The notes under the pieces were generated by a model, which made no database searches, had not been told where the DNA came from, and worked only from the letters and a program-made list of their open reading frames with translations. Below, in pieces: positions 1 through 9,794 of a DNA stretch of 33,049 nucleotides. Position 1 is the first letter of the stretch. Every line of letters begins with the position of its first letter. Source of the DNA: Acidobacteriota bacterium (GTDB taxonomy: Bacteria; Acidobacteriota; Terriglobia; Acidiferrales; UBA7541); the NCBI GenBank assembly GCA_021812285.1, contig JAKAOH010000012.1, forward strand, positions 5,426 through 38,474, read 5' to 3'. The position numbers were made by a program, and so were the translations under genes.

Positions 1-132
1 GCGCACAAGGGCGGCCACGCGCTACACACGGCGCTGGTGACGCGGCTGCTGAAAGACCGCTCGCTCACCGTCGAAACCGACGAGCCGGTGGCCGCGCCCG
101 CCGACGATTTGCGCGTCGCCGTCGGCAACTGA
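1..132 (+). CDS. C-terminal end of an unidentified protein (partial)
   Basis: The first reading frame is open from the window edge to a TGA and gives the last 43 residues of a protein whose start lies outside the window. The piece starts with a Gly/His-rich stretch (AHKGGHALHTAL), continues as a short charged helix-like segment and ends in an Ala/Pro/Asp-rich tail. I do not recognise the family. The frame is preferred because a second frame hits a stop early and because glmU follows in the same direction after about 50 bases. The other open frame has Arg-rich composition typical of an off-frame reading in GC-rich DNA. Confidence 0.5.
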   Translation, partial: AHKGGHALHTALVTRLLKDRSLTVETDEPVAAPADDLRVAVGN

Positions 133-183
133 TCGCTTCGATTGCTCCCAACTTCCGCGGCCGCCTTGGTGTACTCTTTTCCT

Positions 184-1662
184 ATGGCACGGCAAGAAAT
201 TGCGACGCTGATTCTGGCCGCGGGTAAAGGGACGCGGCTGCGTTCGCGGCGGGCGAAAGTGCTGCACCGCGCCGGCGGGCGCACGCTCGTCGAGCACGTG
301 ATGCGCGCGGCGCAGCCGTTGGGCGCGCCGATTTTCGTCGTCGTCGGCCATCAGGCCGAGGACGTCGCCGCGCTCGTCCGGCCGTTCGGCGCGGAAACGA
401 TTCTGCAGGAGCCGCAACAGGGCACCGGCCACGCCTTGCAGGCGGCGCGAAAATCCCTGGCGCCGTTCCGACGCGCAATCGTGATTCCCGGCGATGCGCC
501 GCTCTTGCGCACGGAGACGCTGGCCGCTCTCGCGCAGACGCATCGCGCGAGCCAGGCAGCGGCCACGGTGCTCACGGCGGTGCTGGAAAATCCCACGGGC
601 TATGGCCGGATCGTGCGCCGCGCGGATGGAGGGGTGGGCGCGATCGTGGAGGAAAAATCGGCCGCCGAAGCCGAACGCGCGATTCGCGAAGTCAATTCCG
701 GCGTGTACTGCTTCGAACTCGAAAAGCTGTGGGATTTGCTGGCCGAGCTGCGGCCGGAAAACGCGCATCGCGAACTCTACCTGACGGACGTCGTCGCGCT
801 GCTCGATCGCCGCGGCGAGCGCATCGCGGCGCAGCAGGCCGACGCCGCGGAAATCCCCGGGTGCAACACGCGCCGGGAACTCGCCGACGTGGATCGGCTG
901 TTCCGCCGCCGGAAAGTGGAGGAACTGATGGCCAGCGGCGTCACGATTTCCCTGCCGGAAACCGTGCTGGTGGACGCCGAAGTCGAAATCGGGCCCGATT
1001 CGGCGCTCGATCCGGGAACGCAGCTTTTGGGCGCGACGCGCGTGGGATCGGACGTGCAAATCGGCGCGGGCTGCGTGATCGCCGATTCCGCGATCGAAGA
1101 CGGAGCGGTGATTCGCCCCTATTGCGTCATCTCGCAAAGCCGCGTGGGCCGCGGCGCCGTCGTAGGTCCCTTCGCGCATCTGCGCGATGGCGCGGAACTC
1201 GCCGCCGGCGCGCGCGTGGGCAATTACGTGGAAATGAAAAAGAGCCGGCTGGGCGAAGGAGCCAAGGCGATGCACCTGACCTACTTGGGCGACGCGACGA
1301 TCGGCCGCGAAACGAACGTCGGCGCCGGCACGATCACCTGCAATTACGACGGGGTGCGCAAGAATCCCACGACGATCGGCGAACGCACCTTCATCGGCAG
1401 CGGCACCGAGCTCATCGCGCCGGTCGAGATTGGCGACGACGCCTACGTCGCCGCCGGGTCCACAATCACCCAGAGCGTTCCTGCCGACGCGCTGGCGATT
1501 GCGCGAGCACGCCAAGAGACCAAACCCGGCTGGGCGCGCGGGCGTCGCGCCAGGCTGGAGGCCGAAAGAGCGGCTGGCGCGAAACCGGCAGCGCCAAAAG
1601 CGAAGGGCGCCGGCGCGCGGCGCGGGCCGAAGCGAAAGAAGCCTTCGCGGCGGGCGCGATAG
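184..1662 (+). CDS. glmU: Bifunctional UDP-N-acetylglucosamine pyrophosphorylase / glucosamine-1-phosphate N-acetyltransferase
   Basis: GlmU acetylates glucosamine-1-phosphate and then couples it to UTP, giving UDP-GlcNAc for peptidoglycan and lipopolysaccharide in the cytoplasm. The N-terminal nucleotidyltransferase domain shows [11 protein letters not shown] near residue 10 and the VIPGDAPLL metal-site region. From about residue 255 the sequence becomes a left-handed beta helix of hexapeptide repeats. It contains the acetyltransferase segment [11 protein letters not shown] and the [11 protein letters not shown] loop, both very close to the E. coli protein. The ATG at 184 starts right before the nucleotide-binding motif; a TTG 42 bases upstream would add an unlikely leader. 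The protein has 492 residues against about 456 in E. coli. The excess is a Lys/Arg/Ala-rich tail of about 35 residues after the normal GW end. A TACTCT at 172-177 could be a -10 that gives an almost leaderless mRNA, but no -35 is evident. Confidence 0.96.
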   Translation: MARQEIATLILAAGKGTRLRSRRAKVLHRAGGRTLVEHVMRAAQPLGAPIFVVVGHQAEDVAALVRPFGAETILQEPQQGTGHALQAARKSLAPFRRAIVIPGDAPLLRTETLAALAQTHRASQAAATVLTAVLENPTGYGRIVRRADGGVGAIVEEKSAAEAERAIREVNSGVYCFELEKLWDLLAELRPENAHRELYLTDVVALLDRRGERIAAQQADAAEIPGCNTRRELADVDRLFRRRKVEELMASGVTISLPETVLVDAEVEIGPDSALDPGTQLLGATRVGSDVQIGAGCVIADSAIEDGAVIRPYCVISQSRVGRGAVVGPFAHLRDGAELAAGARVGNYVEMKKSRLGEGAKAMHLTYLGDATIGRETNVGAGTITCNYDGVRKNPTTIGERTFIGSGTELIAPVEIGDDAYVAAGSTITQSVPADALAIARARQETKPGWARGRRARLEAERAAGAKPAAPKAKGAGARRGPKRKKPSRRAR

Positions 1663-1683
1663 CGCGGCGAGGCGCTCGCGCGG

Positions 1684-1695
1684 CTGTGCTACAAT
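1684..1695 (+). promoter_or_regulatory. Candidate extended -10 promoter of the purine operon
   Basis: The sequence TGTGCTACAAT lies 22 bases before the purQ ATG. TACAAT at 1690-1695 is a five-of-six match to the sigma-70 -10 box, and it is preceded by TG plus one base, the extended -10 form. No good -35 hexamer stands 16-18 bases upstream. The predicted transcription start is near 1702, which leaves a leader of about 16 bases. The site falls in the short gap after glmU, so the purine genes could be expressed separately from glmU. Confidence 0.45.
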
Positions 1696-1717
1696 CGGCG
1701 CGAGGGAAAAACTTCCC

Positions 1718-2431
1718 ATGAAATTCGGCGTCGTCGTCTTCCCCGGCTCCAATTGCGATCACGACGCGCATCACGCGGCGGGCGCGGTTCTCGGGCAGAG
1801 CGTCGAATACGTCTGGCACCAGTCGGAAAATCTGGACGGGCTCGACGCGGTGATCCTTCCCGGCGGTTTTTCCTACGGCGATTACCTGCGCACGGGCGCG
1901 ATCGCGCGGTTTTCGCCGGTGATGCGGGCGGTCGAGCGGTTCGCGCGGCGCGGCGGCCTGGTGCTCGGCGTCTGCAACGGTTTCCAGATTTTGCTAGAAG
2001 CGGGGCTGCTGCCGGGCGCGATGCTGCGCAATCGGGGCCTGCGCTTCGTTTGCCGCGACGTCTGGCTTCGCGTGGAATCGGCCGATACGGCGTTCACCTG
2101 CGCGGCGCGCAAGGGCCAAGTGCTGCGCATGCCCATCGCGCATTCCGACGGCAACTACGTGGCCGAGCCGGAAACGCTGCGAGAACTCGAGCGCAGCGGT
2201 CGGATACTGTTCCGCTACGTCACGCCGGATGGCCGCGCCGACGATGCGGGGAATCCAAACGGCTCGATGGCCAACATCGCCGGCATCCTGAACGAAGAGC
2301 GAAACGTTATGGGGATGATGCCGCATCCCGAGCGGGCCGTCGAAACCTTGATGGGCTCGGCCGACGGCCTGGTGATTTTCCGCTCGATGGCCGAAAGCCT
2401 GGTGCGCCAGGCGCAGCAGATGACCGCCTGA
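1718..2431 (+). CDS. purQ: Phosphoribosylformylglycinamidine synthase, glutaminase subunit PurQ
   Basis: PurQ is the class I glutamine amidotransferase that supplies ammonia to PurL for conversion of FGAR to FGAM, the fourth step of purine synthesis. The 237-residue product has the family start [13 protein letters not shown], the oxyanion segment [11 protein letters not shown], the nucleophile Cys86 in GVCNGFQ, and the His203/Glu205 pair in MMPHPERA, so the catalytic triad is complete. The ATG at 1718 is the only start that gives the normal N-terminus; an in-frame upstream extension runs back into glmU. It is followed after 23 bases by purL. The separate PurQ plus short PurL arrangement is the type that also uses the small PurS protein, which is not found here. 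Confidence 0.96.
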   Translation: MKFGVVVFPGSNCDHDAHHAAGAVLGQSVEYVWHQSENLDGLDAVILPGGFSYGDYLRTGAIARFSPVMRAVERFARRGGLVLGVCNGFQILLEAGLLPGAMLRNRGLRFVCRDVWLRVESADTAFTCAARKGQVLRMPIAHSDGNYVAEPETLRELERSGRILFRYVTPDGRADDAGNPNGSMANIAGILNEERNVMGMMPHPERAVETLMGSADGLVIFRSMAESLVRQAQQMTA

Positions 2432-2454
2432 CGCGGCCGGCCGCCTGAATCCGA

Positions 2455-4755
2455 ATGGGAAACGAAATCGTCGTCACCGAGAAACTCGCCGCCGAACACG
2501 GCCTGACGGCCGAGGAATTTGCGCGCGTCCGCGGCATTCTGGGCCGCGATCCCACCTTCACCGAACTCGGCATTTTCAGCGTGCAGTGGAGCGAGCACTG
2601 CAGCTACAAATCCAGCCGCATCCACCTGAAGCGCCTGCCGACCGGCGGGCCGCAGGTGGTGGAGGGCCCCGGCGAAAACGCGGGCGCGGTGGATATCGGC
2701 GAGGGCTTGTGCGCGGTTTTCAAAATCGAATCGCATAACCACCCGAGTTTCGTCGAGCCGTTCCAGGGCGCGGCAACGGGCGTCGGCGGGATTCTGCGCG
2801 ACATTTTCACAATGGGCGCGCGGCCGATCGCCGTGCTCGATTCGCTGCGTTTCGGTCCCGTCACCGCCGCTCCCGGCGTCGCGGCGGAGGTCGTGGCGCG
2901 GAATCGCCGCATCCTCGACGGCGTGATTCGCGGGATTTCGTTTTACGGCAACTGTTTCGGCGTGCCAACAGTAGGCGGCGAAATCGAATTCGAGCCGTGC
3001 TATTCGCGCAATCCGCTGGTGAACGTTCTGGCGCTGGGCATCGCACGGCGCGACGGCCTGTTTCTAGCGAAAGCGCGCGGCGAAAATAACCCGGTTGTCT
3101 ACGTGGGCGCGCGGACCGGGCGCGACGGCATTCACGGCGCCTCGCTGCTCGCTTCGGCGGAATTCGACGAGCGCTCGGCCGAAAAGCGGCCGAACGTGCA
3201 GGTGGCCGATCCCTTCATGGAAAAGCTGCTGCTCGAGGCGTGCCTCGAAGCGATGGCCTCGGGCGCGGTGGTCGCGATTCAGGACATGGGCGCGGCCGGG
3301 CTCACCTGCTCGACGTCGGAAATGGCATCGCGCGGCGGCACGGGAATCGAAATCGATCTGGCGCGCGTTCCGCGCCGCGAATCCGGCATGACGCCATACG
3401 AAATCATGCTGAGCGAATCGCAGGAGCGGATGCTGCTGGTCGCCGAGCGCGGGCGTCAGGGCGAACTGATGGACGTGTTCCGCAAATGGGGGCTGGAAGC
3501 GGTGGAAATCGGCAAAGTCACCGCCGACGGCCAGATGCGCGTGCTCGAAACCGGGCGCGTGGCGGCGGAAATTCCCGCGCATCCGCTATGCGAGGAAGGC
3601 CCGGCCTACGCGCGTCCTATCGCGCAGGCCGTGACGAAACCCGTTTCGCTCGCCGATTTCGCTCCCGAAGGCAAGCCGCTCACGGAAGGGCTCGAGCGCG
3701 TGCTGGCTTCGCCCTCGATCGCGTCGAAGCGCTGGGTCTGGGAGCAATACGATTACACCGTCCGCACGAACACCGTGCTGGGTCCCGGCCGCGCGGACGC
3801 CGCGGTGATGCGAGTGAAAGGAACGCGGCGCGGCTTGGCGCTTTCGACCGATGGCAACGGCCGCTGGTGCCGGCTCGATCCGTATCTGGGCGCGATGCAC
3901 GCCGTGGCGGAATCGGCGCGCAACGTCGCCGCTTCCGGCGCGCGTCCGCTCGCCGCGACGAATTGCTTGAATTTCGGCAATCCGGAAAAGCCGGAAGTGA
4001 TGTGGCAGTTCAGCCGGGCGATCGACGGCGTGGCCGAGGCGTGCAAGGCGCTCGGAACGCCGATCACCGGCGGCAACGTGAGTTTCTACAACGAGACGCT
4101 CGGCGAGCCGATCGATCCAACGCCGGTTATCGGCATCCTGGGCCTGCTCGACGACGTTTCGACGGCGCTCGGCATGCGATTTCGCGCCGAAGGCGACGTC
4201 ATCGTGCTGCTGGATGCGGCCGCGGCCGATGCGGCTTGCTTGCCGCGCGAAACGCTGGCGCGCGAATTTTCCTCGAGCGAATACGCGAAAACGGTGCGCG
4301 GCGTGGCGGCCGGTGCGCCGCCGGCGATCGATCTGGCGGCGGAAAAGCGGCTGATGAACCTGCTCACGGAGCTTGCCTCGGAGCGGCTCGTGGTTTCGGC
4401 GCACGATATTTCGAGTGGCGGCCTCGCCGTCGCGCTGGCCGAATGCGCGTTTGGAGCGGGCGGCCTCGCGCCGGTCGTGGAGCTGGCCGGAAACGCTCCG
4501 GCCGAATCGGCGCTTTTCGGCGAACGCGGCGCGCGCGCGGTGGTCAGCATCGAGCCGGCCCGTCTTGCCCGGCTCCGGGCGGCTGCGGCAAAATACGGAG
4601 TGCAGGCGCAGGCGCTTGGCCGGGTGGGTCGTGAGGGTTTCCGCATCGCGTACAACGACCGCGAAATCGTCCGGGCGCCGGTCGGGCGGCTCGAGGATCT
4701 TTGGTCCAATTCGCTCGAGAGCGCGCTCGTCCTCCCACTTCCCGCCGCCGGATGA
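2455..4755 (+). CDS. purL: Phosphoribosylformylglycinamidine synthase, synthase subunit PurL (short type)
   Basis: PurL uses ATP and ammonia from PurQ to turn FGAR into FGAM. The protein has 766 residues, the size of the short PurL form rather than the ~1300-residue fused enzyme. The N-terminal signature [10 protein letters not shown] holds His48, the probable equivalent of the catalytic histidine. The ATP/FGAR regions follow as [39 protein letters not shown] and LSESQERML. The second half repeats the fold, with [22 protein letters not shown] and [16 protein letters not shown]. The stop codon overlaps the purF start in an ATGA, which implies translational coupling. The upstream ribosome site is weak, in line with coupling to purQ. 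Confidence 0.97.
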   Translation: MGNEIVVTEKLAAEHGLTAEEFARVRGILGRDPTFTELGIFSVQWSEHCSYKSSRIHLKRLPTGGPQVVEGPGENAGAVDIGEGLCAVFKIESHNHPSFVEPFQGAATGVGGILRDIFTMGARPIAVLDSLRFGPVTAAPGVAAEVVARNRRILDGVIRGISFYGNCFGVPTVGGEIEFEPCYSRNPLVNVLALGIARRDGLFLAKARGENNPVVYVGARTGRDGIHGASLLASAEFDERSAEKRPNVQVADPFMEKLLLEACLEAMASGAVVAIQDMGAAGLTCSTSEMASRGGTGIEIDLARVPRRESGMTPYEIMLSESQERMLLVAERGRQGELMDVFRKWGLEAVEIGKVTADGQMRVLETGRVAAEIPAHPLCEEGPAYARPIAQAVTKPVSLADFAPEGKPLTEGLERVLASPSIASKRWVWEQYDYTVRTNTVLGPGRADAAVMRVKGTRRGLALSTDGNGRWCRLDPYLGAMHAVAESARNVAASGARPLAATNCLNFGNPEKPEVMWQFSRAIDGVAEACKALGTPITGGNVSFYNETLGEPIDPTPVIGILGLLDDVSTALGMRFRAEGDVIVLLDAAAADAACLPRETLAREFSSSEYAKTVRGVAAGAPPAIDLAAEKRLMNLLTELASERLVVSAHDISSGGLAVALAECAFGAGGLAPVVELAGNAPAESALFGERGARAVVSIEPARLARLRAAAAKYGVQAQALGRVGREGFRIAYNDREIVRAPVGRLEDLWSNSLESALVLPLPAAG

Positions 4756-6173
4756 AGCGAATGAAACGCATCCTCATTGACGACGACCATTTCCACGACC
4801 ATTGCGGGATCGTCGGCGTCTACGGCCATGCCGAAGCGTCGAAGCTGGCCTACCTGGGCCTGTACGCGCTGCAGCATCGCGGCCAGGAATCGGCGGGAAT
4901 CGTCTCGACGGATGGGTCGCATCTGAGCATGGTCAAGGCGATGGGTCTGGTGCAGGACATTTTCAGCTCGGAAGCGCTGGCGCGGCTGCCCGGCCACGCG
5001 GCGATCGGCCACACGCGGTATTCCACCGCCGGGGACAGCTCGAAACTCAACGCCCAGCCCATCCTGATCGATTGCAATAAAGGACATCTGGCCATCGGCC
5101 ACAACGGCAACCTGACCAACGCCGCCGAATGGCGCCGCAAACTGGACCATCGCGGCTCGATTTTTCAGACCAGTAGCGACACCGAAGTCATTTTCCACCT
5201 GATGGCGCGGAGCTCCGCGCGCCATCTGACCGGCGCGCTGGCCGACGCGCTGCGGCAGGTGGAAGGAGCCTATTCGCTGGTTTTGCTCGGCTCGGACGAA
5301 CTCTACGCGATCCGCGATCCGCGCGGCTTCCGGCCGCTGGCGCTCGGGCGATTGGGCGAGGCCTGGATCGTCGCTTCGGAAACCTGCGCGTTCGATCTGG
5401 TGGGCGCGAGCTACCTGCGCGACGTCGAGCCGGGAGAAATGGTCAGAATCAGCGCGGCGGGCCTCGAGAGCATCGCCTTCGCTCCGGAAAAACAGCATCA
5501 ATACTGCATTTTCGAGCACGTCTACTTCGCCCGGCCCGACAGCTACGTGTTCGGCCGGCCGGTGAACGAAAGCCGCGAAATGCTGGGGCGGTTGCTCGCG
5601 CGCGAGCACCCCGCGCCGACCGACCTCGTCGTTCCCGTGCCCGATTCCGGCGTTCCGGCCGCGATCGGGTTCGCGCTCGAATCCGGCATTCCGTTCCGCA
5701 TGGGCCTGATCCGGAATCATTACGTCGGGCGGACGTTCATCGAGCCGGAACAGGCGATCCGCGATTTCGGGGTGAAGCTCAAGCTGAATCCGGTGCGCGA
5801 ACTGCTGGAGGGGCGCCGCGTGGCGCTGGTGGACGATTCGATCGTGCGCGGCACCACCAGCCGGAAAATCGTGCGGATGCTGCGCGAAGCCGGCGCCAGC
5901 GAAGTCCACATGAGGATCAGCTGCCCGCCCACGATTTCTCCCTGCTATTACGGCATCGATACACCAACGCGCGAGGAGCTGATCGCCGCGCAACATTCGA
6001 TCGAGGAAATTCGCGATTTCGTGGGAGCCGATTCGCTCGGCTACCTCTCGCTCGCGAGCCTGCGCCGGGCCGTCGGCGACGCCGAGGAACGCTTCTGCAC
6101 CTCTTGCTACACCGGCCGTTATCCCACCGAGCTGGTGCAGCTCGAAGTGGCGGTCGAACGCCAGTCGCGCTGA
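4752..6173 (+). CDS. purF: Amidophosphoribosyltransferase (glutamine PRPP amidotransferase)
   Basis: PurF makes 5-phosphoribosylamine from PRPP and glutamine, the committed first step of purine synthesis. The chosen ATG overlaps the purL stop by four bases. It gives a 17-residue propeptide before Cys18-Gly-Ile-Val, so the mature enzyme would begin with the N-terminal nucleophile cysteine. The glutaminase domain shows [10 protein letters not shown] and GHTRYST. The PRPP-binding loop is [14 protein letters not shown]. The enzyme is of the Bacillus type with an iron-sulfur cluster: the four cysteine sites are in [15 protein letters not shown] and the FCTSCYTG pair near the C-terminus. The cluster of the family is oxygen-labile and needed for assembly. 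An alternative start upstream would only lengthen the propeptide. Confidence 0.97.
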   Translation: MKRMKRILIDDDHFHDHCGIVGVYGHAEASKLAYLGLYALQHRGQESAGIVSTDGSHLSMVKAMGLVQDIFSSEALARLPGHAAIGHTRYSTAGDSSKLNAQPILIDCNKGHLAIGHNGNLTNAAEWRRKLDHRGSIFQTSSDTEVIFHLMARSSARHLTGALADALRQVEGAYSLVLLGSDELYAIRDPRGFRPLALGRLGEAWIVASETCAFDLVGASYLRDVEPGEMVRISAAGLESIAFAPEKQHQYCIFEHVYFARPDSYVFGRPVNESREMLGRLLAREHPAPTDLVVPVPDSGVPAAIGFALESGIPFRMGLIRNHYVGRTFIEPEQAIRDFGVKLKLNPVRELLEGRRVALVDDSIVRGTTSRKIVRMLREAGASEVHMRISCPPTISPCYYGIDTPTREELIAAQHSIEEIRDFVGADSLGYLSLASLRRAVGDAEERFCTSCYTGRYPTELVQLEVAVERQSR

Positions 6174-6207
6174 TTCGACCGGGGAAAAGAGAAAAGGATC
6201 ATCCGCC

Positions 6208-7245
6208 ATGCGCTACGCCGACGCCGGCGTCAACATCGCCGCTGCCGATCAGATCAAGAGCCGGATTCGCCGGCTCGCCTGCCGCACGTTCACCCGCAAC
6301 GTTCTGGAGCCGATCGGAGGCTTCGGCGGACTGTTCGCGCTCGATCCGAAAAAATGGAAAGAGCCGGTGCTCGTCGCCAGCGCCGATGGCGTCGGAACGA
6401 AACTGAAAGTGGCTGCGGCCGTCGGCGTTCACACGACCATCGGCGCCGATATCGTCCATCATTCCGTCAACGACATTCTCACGCAGGGCGCCCGGCCGCT
6501 CTTTTTCCTCGACTATCTGGCGATGGGCAAGCTGGACCCGGCGATCGCCGAGCAGGTGATCGAGGGCGTCAGCCGCGCCTGCCGCGAGGAGGGTTGCGCG
6601 CTGGTCGGGGGCGAAACGGCGGAAATGCCGGGCGTCTACGCGGCGGGCGAATACGATCTGGCGGGATTCATCGTCGGGGCCGTCGAGCGCAGCCGCCGGC
6701 TCGATCCGCGCGGCGTTCGCGCCGGCGATGCGCTGGTGGGGCTGCCTTCGAGCGGCCTCCACACGAACGGCTATTCGCTCGCGCGGAAACTGATATTCGA
6801 GGCCGCCGGGCTCAAACCCTCGACGTACGTCGCGGAAATCGGCAACAAGATCGGCGCCGAATTGCTGAAACCGCACCGCTGCTATCGCGCGATGGTCGAG
6901 CGAATTCTGGATCGCGGCTGGGTGACTTCGATGGCTCACATCACCGGCGGCGGAATCACCGGTAATCTGCCGCGCGCGCTCCCGCGGCATCTGCATGCGG
7001 TGGTGGATCTGGGCTCCTGGCCGGTGCTGCCGATTTTCCGCTACCTCGCACAGCTGGGCAGTATCACACCAACCGAACAGCTGCGCACGTTCAATATGGG
7101 CGTCGGCATGATTCTGGTGATTCCATCGAAATTCCTGAAGCAGGTGGAAGCGGAACTCAAGCGCCGCCGCGAAAAGTTTTATTTGATCGGCCGCGTTTCC
7201 ACCGGCCCAGGTCCAGTGAAATATACCGGCTCGCTCGGCTCCTGA
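6208..7245 (+). CDS. purM: Phosphoribosylformylglycinamidine cyclo-ligase (AIR synthetase)
   Basis: PurM closes the imidazole ring, converting FGAM to AIR with ATP. The 345-residue product begins YADAGVNIAAAD, the typical PurM start. It carries LVASADGVGTKLKVA, the DIVHHSVNDILTQGA segment, the VGGETAEMPG loop, GLPSSGLHTNGYSLARK and AHITGGGITGN, all standard for the PurM/PurL superfamily. It follows purF after 34 bases. An AAAGGA about ten bases before the ATG serves as ribosome site. It is the last gene of the operon, and its stop is only five bases from the stop of the convergent dehydrogenase gene, so the two transcripts must overlap in their 3' ends. Steps purD, purN, purE and later are not in the window. 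Confidence 0.97.
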   Translation: MRYADAGVNIAAADQIKSRIRRLACRTFTRNVLEPIGGFGGLFALDPKKWKEPVLVASADGVGTKLKVAAAVGVHTTIGADIVHHSVNDILTQGARPLFFLDYLAMGKLDPAIAEQVIEGVSRACREEGCALVGGETAEMPGVYAAGEYDLAGFIVGAVERSRRLDPRGVRAGDALVGLPSSGLHTNGYSLARKLIFEAAGLKPSTYVAEIGNKIGAELLKPHRCYRAMVERILDRGWVTSMAHITGGGITGNLPRALPRHLHAVVDLGSWPVLPIFRYLAQLGSITPTEQLRTFNMGVGMILVIPSKFLKQVEAELKRRREKFYLIGRVSTGPGPVKYTGSLGS

Positions 7246-7250
7246 CGCCG

Positions 7251-8114
7251 CTATTTCCGCCAGAAGGACCGAACGGCGGCGTAATCCACGTCTTCCGGCG
7301 AAGCGCCTTTCACGGCCGAATAGGTTTCGCGCGCCGCAGCCGTCGCCGGCAGCGGCACGCCGAGCTGATTCGCCAATTCGAGCGCGAGGCCCAGATCCTT
7401 GTCCATCAAACGGATCGGGAAGCTGGGCGGGTAATTGGCGGAGGTCATCATCGGCGCCTTCACGTCGAGCACCGGCGCGCGGCCCATGCTGGAGCCGAGC
7501 ACGTCGAGCAGTTTTTCCGACGCGATTCCGGATGCGTTCACGAGCGCCAGGGATTCGGCGAGCGCCTGCACTTCGAGCGCGTAGAGCAGATTCATCGCCA
7601 GCTTGATCGTTTGTCCGGCGCCGTACGGGCCCAGGTGGAAAAGTTTCTTGCCCAGATGATCGAGCACCGGCCGCGCGCGATCGAGCGTCGTTGCGTCACC
7701 GCCGGTGAGAAAAACCAGTTCGCCTTTTTCCGCGCCCCACGTGCCGCCGGTGATCGGCGCTTCCAGAAATTCCGCGCCACGCTCGGCGCAGGCCACGGCC
7801 ACGCGCCGCGCCAGCGCCGGCGAAACCGTGCTGGAATCCACCAGAATCGAGCCCGGCCGCAACCCGGCCAGCACGCCATCCGCACCCCAGAGCACCGCTT
7901 CGAGCGCCGGCGGATCGCTGACGCATGTGAAAAGGATGTCCGAAGCGGCTGCCGCTTCGCGCGGCGTCGCGGCGATCTTCGCTCCAGCGCGAACCAGATC
8001 ATCGGCCTTCGATGCCGTTCGGTTCCAGATGGTCACCGGAAATCCGGCTTCGACGACGCGGCGCGCCATCGGTTTGCCAATCAGGCCCAACCCGATCCAT
8101 CCTACTTTGGGCAT
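7251..8114 (-). CDS. NAD(P)-dependent beta-hydroxyacid dehydrogenase (3-hydroxyisobutyrate / tartronate semialdehyde reductase family)
   Basis: This 287-residue enzyme belongs to the family of 3-hydroxyisobutyrate dehydrogenase, GarR and gamma-hydroxybutyrate/succinic semialdehyde reductases. The N-terminal Rossmann motif is GLGLIGKPMA. The following IWNRT has Asn-Arg after strand two, a pattern that favours NADPH. The substrate loop reads EAPITGGTWGAEKGEL, and the catalytic lysine is Lys171 in GAGQTIKLAMNLL, with Asn175 four residues later. The ribosome site GGAGGAG sits eight bases before the ATG. The gene stands alone, convergent with purM, so its neighbours do not tell the substrate. It could act on glyoxylate or succinic semialdehyde; the exact one cannot be read from the sequence. 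Confidence 0.88.
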   Translation of the reverse strand: MPKVGWIGLGLIGKPMARRVVEAGFPVTIWNRTASKADDLVRAGAKIAATPREAAAASDILFTCVSDPPALEAVLWGADGVLAGLRPGSILVDSSTVSPALARRVAVACAERGAEFLEAPITGGTWGAEKGELVFLTGGDATTLDRARPVLDHLGKKLFHLGPYGAGQTIKLAMNLLYALEVQALAESLALVNASGIASEKLLDVLGSSMGRAPVLDVKAPMMTSANYPPSFPIRLMDKDLGLALELANQLGVPLPATAAARETYSAVKGASPEDVDYAAVRSFWRK

Positions 8115-8219
8115 GCTATTTTCTCCTCCAGAACAATCGAATATACGCGAGAACGAGCGAGCGCGGGCGGCTCCGTCCGCACCGCCGTCTGCGGGCCTGA
8201 TTGCGAGCCGCGAAGAAAA

Positions 8220-8287
8220 GCAGATCCTTCGGCCGGTCCGCGGGGTGGTAAGGGTTCAGTTTCGACGTTCGGCCTCAGGATGACTGC
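8220..8287. repeat. Imperfect palindrome, possible dispersed intergenic repeat
   Basis: In the gap between the dehydrogenase and mtaB, GCAGATCCTTCGGCC at 8220-8234 faces GGCCTCAGGATGACTGC at 8271-8287. The inner 11-base arms match at nine positions when one is reverse-complemented, and GCAG pairs with CTGC at the ends; about 36 bases separate the arms. Only one copy is seen in the window. It could be a small palindromic repeat of the REP or MITE kind or a folded 5' region. The rest of the gap 8115-8343 holds the dehydrogenase ribosome site and nothing else I can name. Confidence 0.35.
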
Positions 8288-8343
8288 ATTTTCGCGGCTT
8301 GCCGCGCTATGCCGGGGCGGCTGCACCGGGACGCCAGGTAAAG

Positions 8344-9735
8344 TTATGCGGCTGCCTGAACGGGATCGGCGGCGAGCGAGCCGTCCGGGCGCCGGCGCAG
8401 GCGCACGTTGATCCACAGATTCGGCTTCCAAACGCCGGGCACGCCGACGGTCAGGTAATTCGCCGTGAGCGCGTCGGTTGCGCCATTGCGAACCGTTTGC
8501 AACGTGAGCGCGCGCAGCACGCGGCCGGCCTGGCGCGCGCGAAACGCCGCCGCTTTTTCCGCTCCGAGAGTGCGCAACTCCCGCGCCCGTTCGCGAATGC
8601 GTTCCGGGCTCACCAAGGAGCCCAGCCGCGCCGCTTCGGTGCCCGGGCGCGGCGAAAACGAAAAGACGTGCAGGTAACTGAACGGCAGCCTCGCCGCCAG
8701 ATCGAGCGTCGCGCGATGATCGGCGTCCGTTTCGCCCGGAAAACCGGCGATCACATCGGCGCCAATCGCCGCTTCCGGCATCCGCTCGTGAATCCATTCG
8801 ATCCGCCGCGCGTAATGCCCGGCGCGATACCAGCGGTGCATCGCGTGGAGGATGCGGTCGGAGCCGGATTGCAGCGGAACGTGAAAATGCGGCGCGATAC
8901 GCTCGCTCGCGGCCATGCGGTCGATGAGGTCGGCGGTCAAATGCATTGGCTCGAGCGAGCTGAGCCGCAACCGCTCGAGCGCGGTGCGGGCGAGAATTTC
9001 CTCGATCAGATCGCCCAACGACAGACGCGGCGTGAGGTCGCGGCCGTAGCCGCCCAGATTGATTCCGCTCAGCACCACTTCGCGCGCGCCGGCCGCGACC
9101 AGCCGGCAAATTTCCATTACGACCTCCTCGGTCGCGAGGCTGCGGCTGCGCCCGCGCACTTGCGGAATCACGCAATAGGCGCAGCGATGATTGCAGCCGT
9201 CCTGAATTTTGAGCGTCGGCCGCGTGTGGCCGCCGAGCCCCGGTTCGACGTGCCCGACGAGCACTTCGCGGTGTTCCGTCAGCCCACCGGTAAGGATTCG
9301 GGCCTGGGAGCGCGGAGACGCCAATCGGAAATCGCCAGTGGCAGTGGGAGCGGCGCCCAGCGGCTCGATGGGAATCAGATCGTTCGCAGGCGGGGCGTGG
9401 TTTTGGCCGCAGGCGAGGGAGGCGATTTCCGTCTGGTGGGCGTTGCCCACAACCCATTTCACGCCCTGAATCTGCGCCAGTTCTTCCGGCGCGCGCTGCG
9501 CGTAGCAACCGCAAACGACGATCCTGGCTCCGGGATTCTTGCGATGAAACGCGCGAATCGCCTGCCGCGCCTGGCTATCGGCCGATGCTGTCACCGTGCA
9601 GGTGTTCACCACCACCAAGTCGGCGTCTTCGGCCGCGACGGGACGAAAGCCGCGCGCGGCCAGTCCCAGCTCGATCGCCGCCGCATCGGCCTGCGTCGCG
9701 CGACATCCGAAATTTTCCAGGTAATAGCCGCTCAT
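8344..9735 (-). CDS. mtaB: tRNA (N6-threonylcarbamoyladenosine(37)-C2)-methylthiotransferase
   Basis: MtaB adds a methylthio group to t6A at position 37 of tRNAs that read ANN codons, using two 4Fe-4S clusters and S-adenosylmethionine. The 463-residue product has the N-terminal UPF0004 domain with cysteines C11 (NFGCRATQAD), C46 (VNTCTVTA) and C75/C77 (VCGCYAQ). The radical-SAM motif CNHRCAYC is at 181-188, followed by VIPQVRGRSRS. A basic C-terminal TRAM-like segment ends the protein. The FGCRATQAD start is closer to MtaB than to MiaB or RimO. The ATG at 9735 is preferred over an in-frame GTG at 9801, because a promoter -10 lies between them and the extra residues are unlike the family. Confidence 0.93.
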   Translation of the reverse strand: MSGYYLENFGCRATQADAAAIELGLAARGFRPVAAEDADLVVVNTCTVTASADSQARQAIRAFHRKNPGARIVVCGCYAQRAPEELAQIQGVKWVVGNAHQTEIASLACGQNHAPPANDLIPIEPLGAAPTATGDFRLASPRSQARILTGGLTEHREVLVGHVEPGLGGHTRPTLKIQDGCNHRCAYCVIPQVRGRSRSLATEEVVMEICRLVAAGAREVVLSGINLGGYGRDLTPRLSLGDLIEEILARTALERLRLSSLEPMHLTADLIDRMAASERIAPHFHVPLQSGSDRILHAMHRWYRAGHYARRIEWIHERMPEAAIGADVIAGFPGETDADHRATLDLAARLPFSYLHVFSFSPRPGTEAARLGSLVSPERIRERARELRTLGAEKAAAFRARQAGRVLRALTLQTVRNGATDALTANYLTVGVPGVWKPNLWINVRLRRRPDGSLAADPVQAAA

Positions 9736-9766
9736 GGGTTCGCGCACCGGAAACAGGGAAATACCG

Positions 9767-9775
9767 ATTATAGCA
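9767..9775 (-). promoter_or_regulatory. Extended -10 promoter of mtaB
   Basis: On the minus strand the sequence reads TGCTATAAT, a perfect -10 hexamer with the extended TGn element. No convincing -35 stands at the usual distance, as is common for extended -10 promoters. The start point would fall near 9760, about 25 bases before the ATG at 9735. This supports that ATG and rules against a start at 9801. It faces a second promoter that reads rightward from 9818. Confidence 0.55.
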
Positions 9776-9794
9776 ATCGCCCGCCATGGATTTT

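Noticed and set aside
22-1752. Open minus-strand frame of 576 codons opposite glmU
   Set aside because: It lies exactly opposite a clear glmU, is Arg/His/Ala-rich with no domain, and is explained by GC-rich third positions.
4086-6209. Open minus-strand frame of about 700 codons opposite purL and purF
   Set aside because: It is opposite two certain enzymes, has no motif, and ends in a Ser/Arg-rich low-complexity part.
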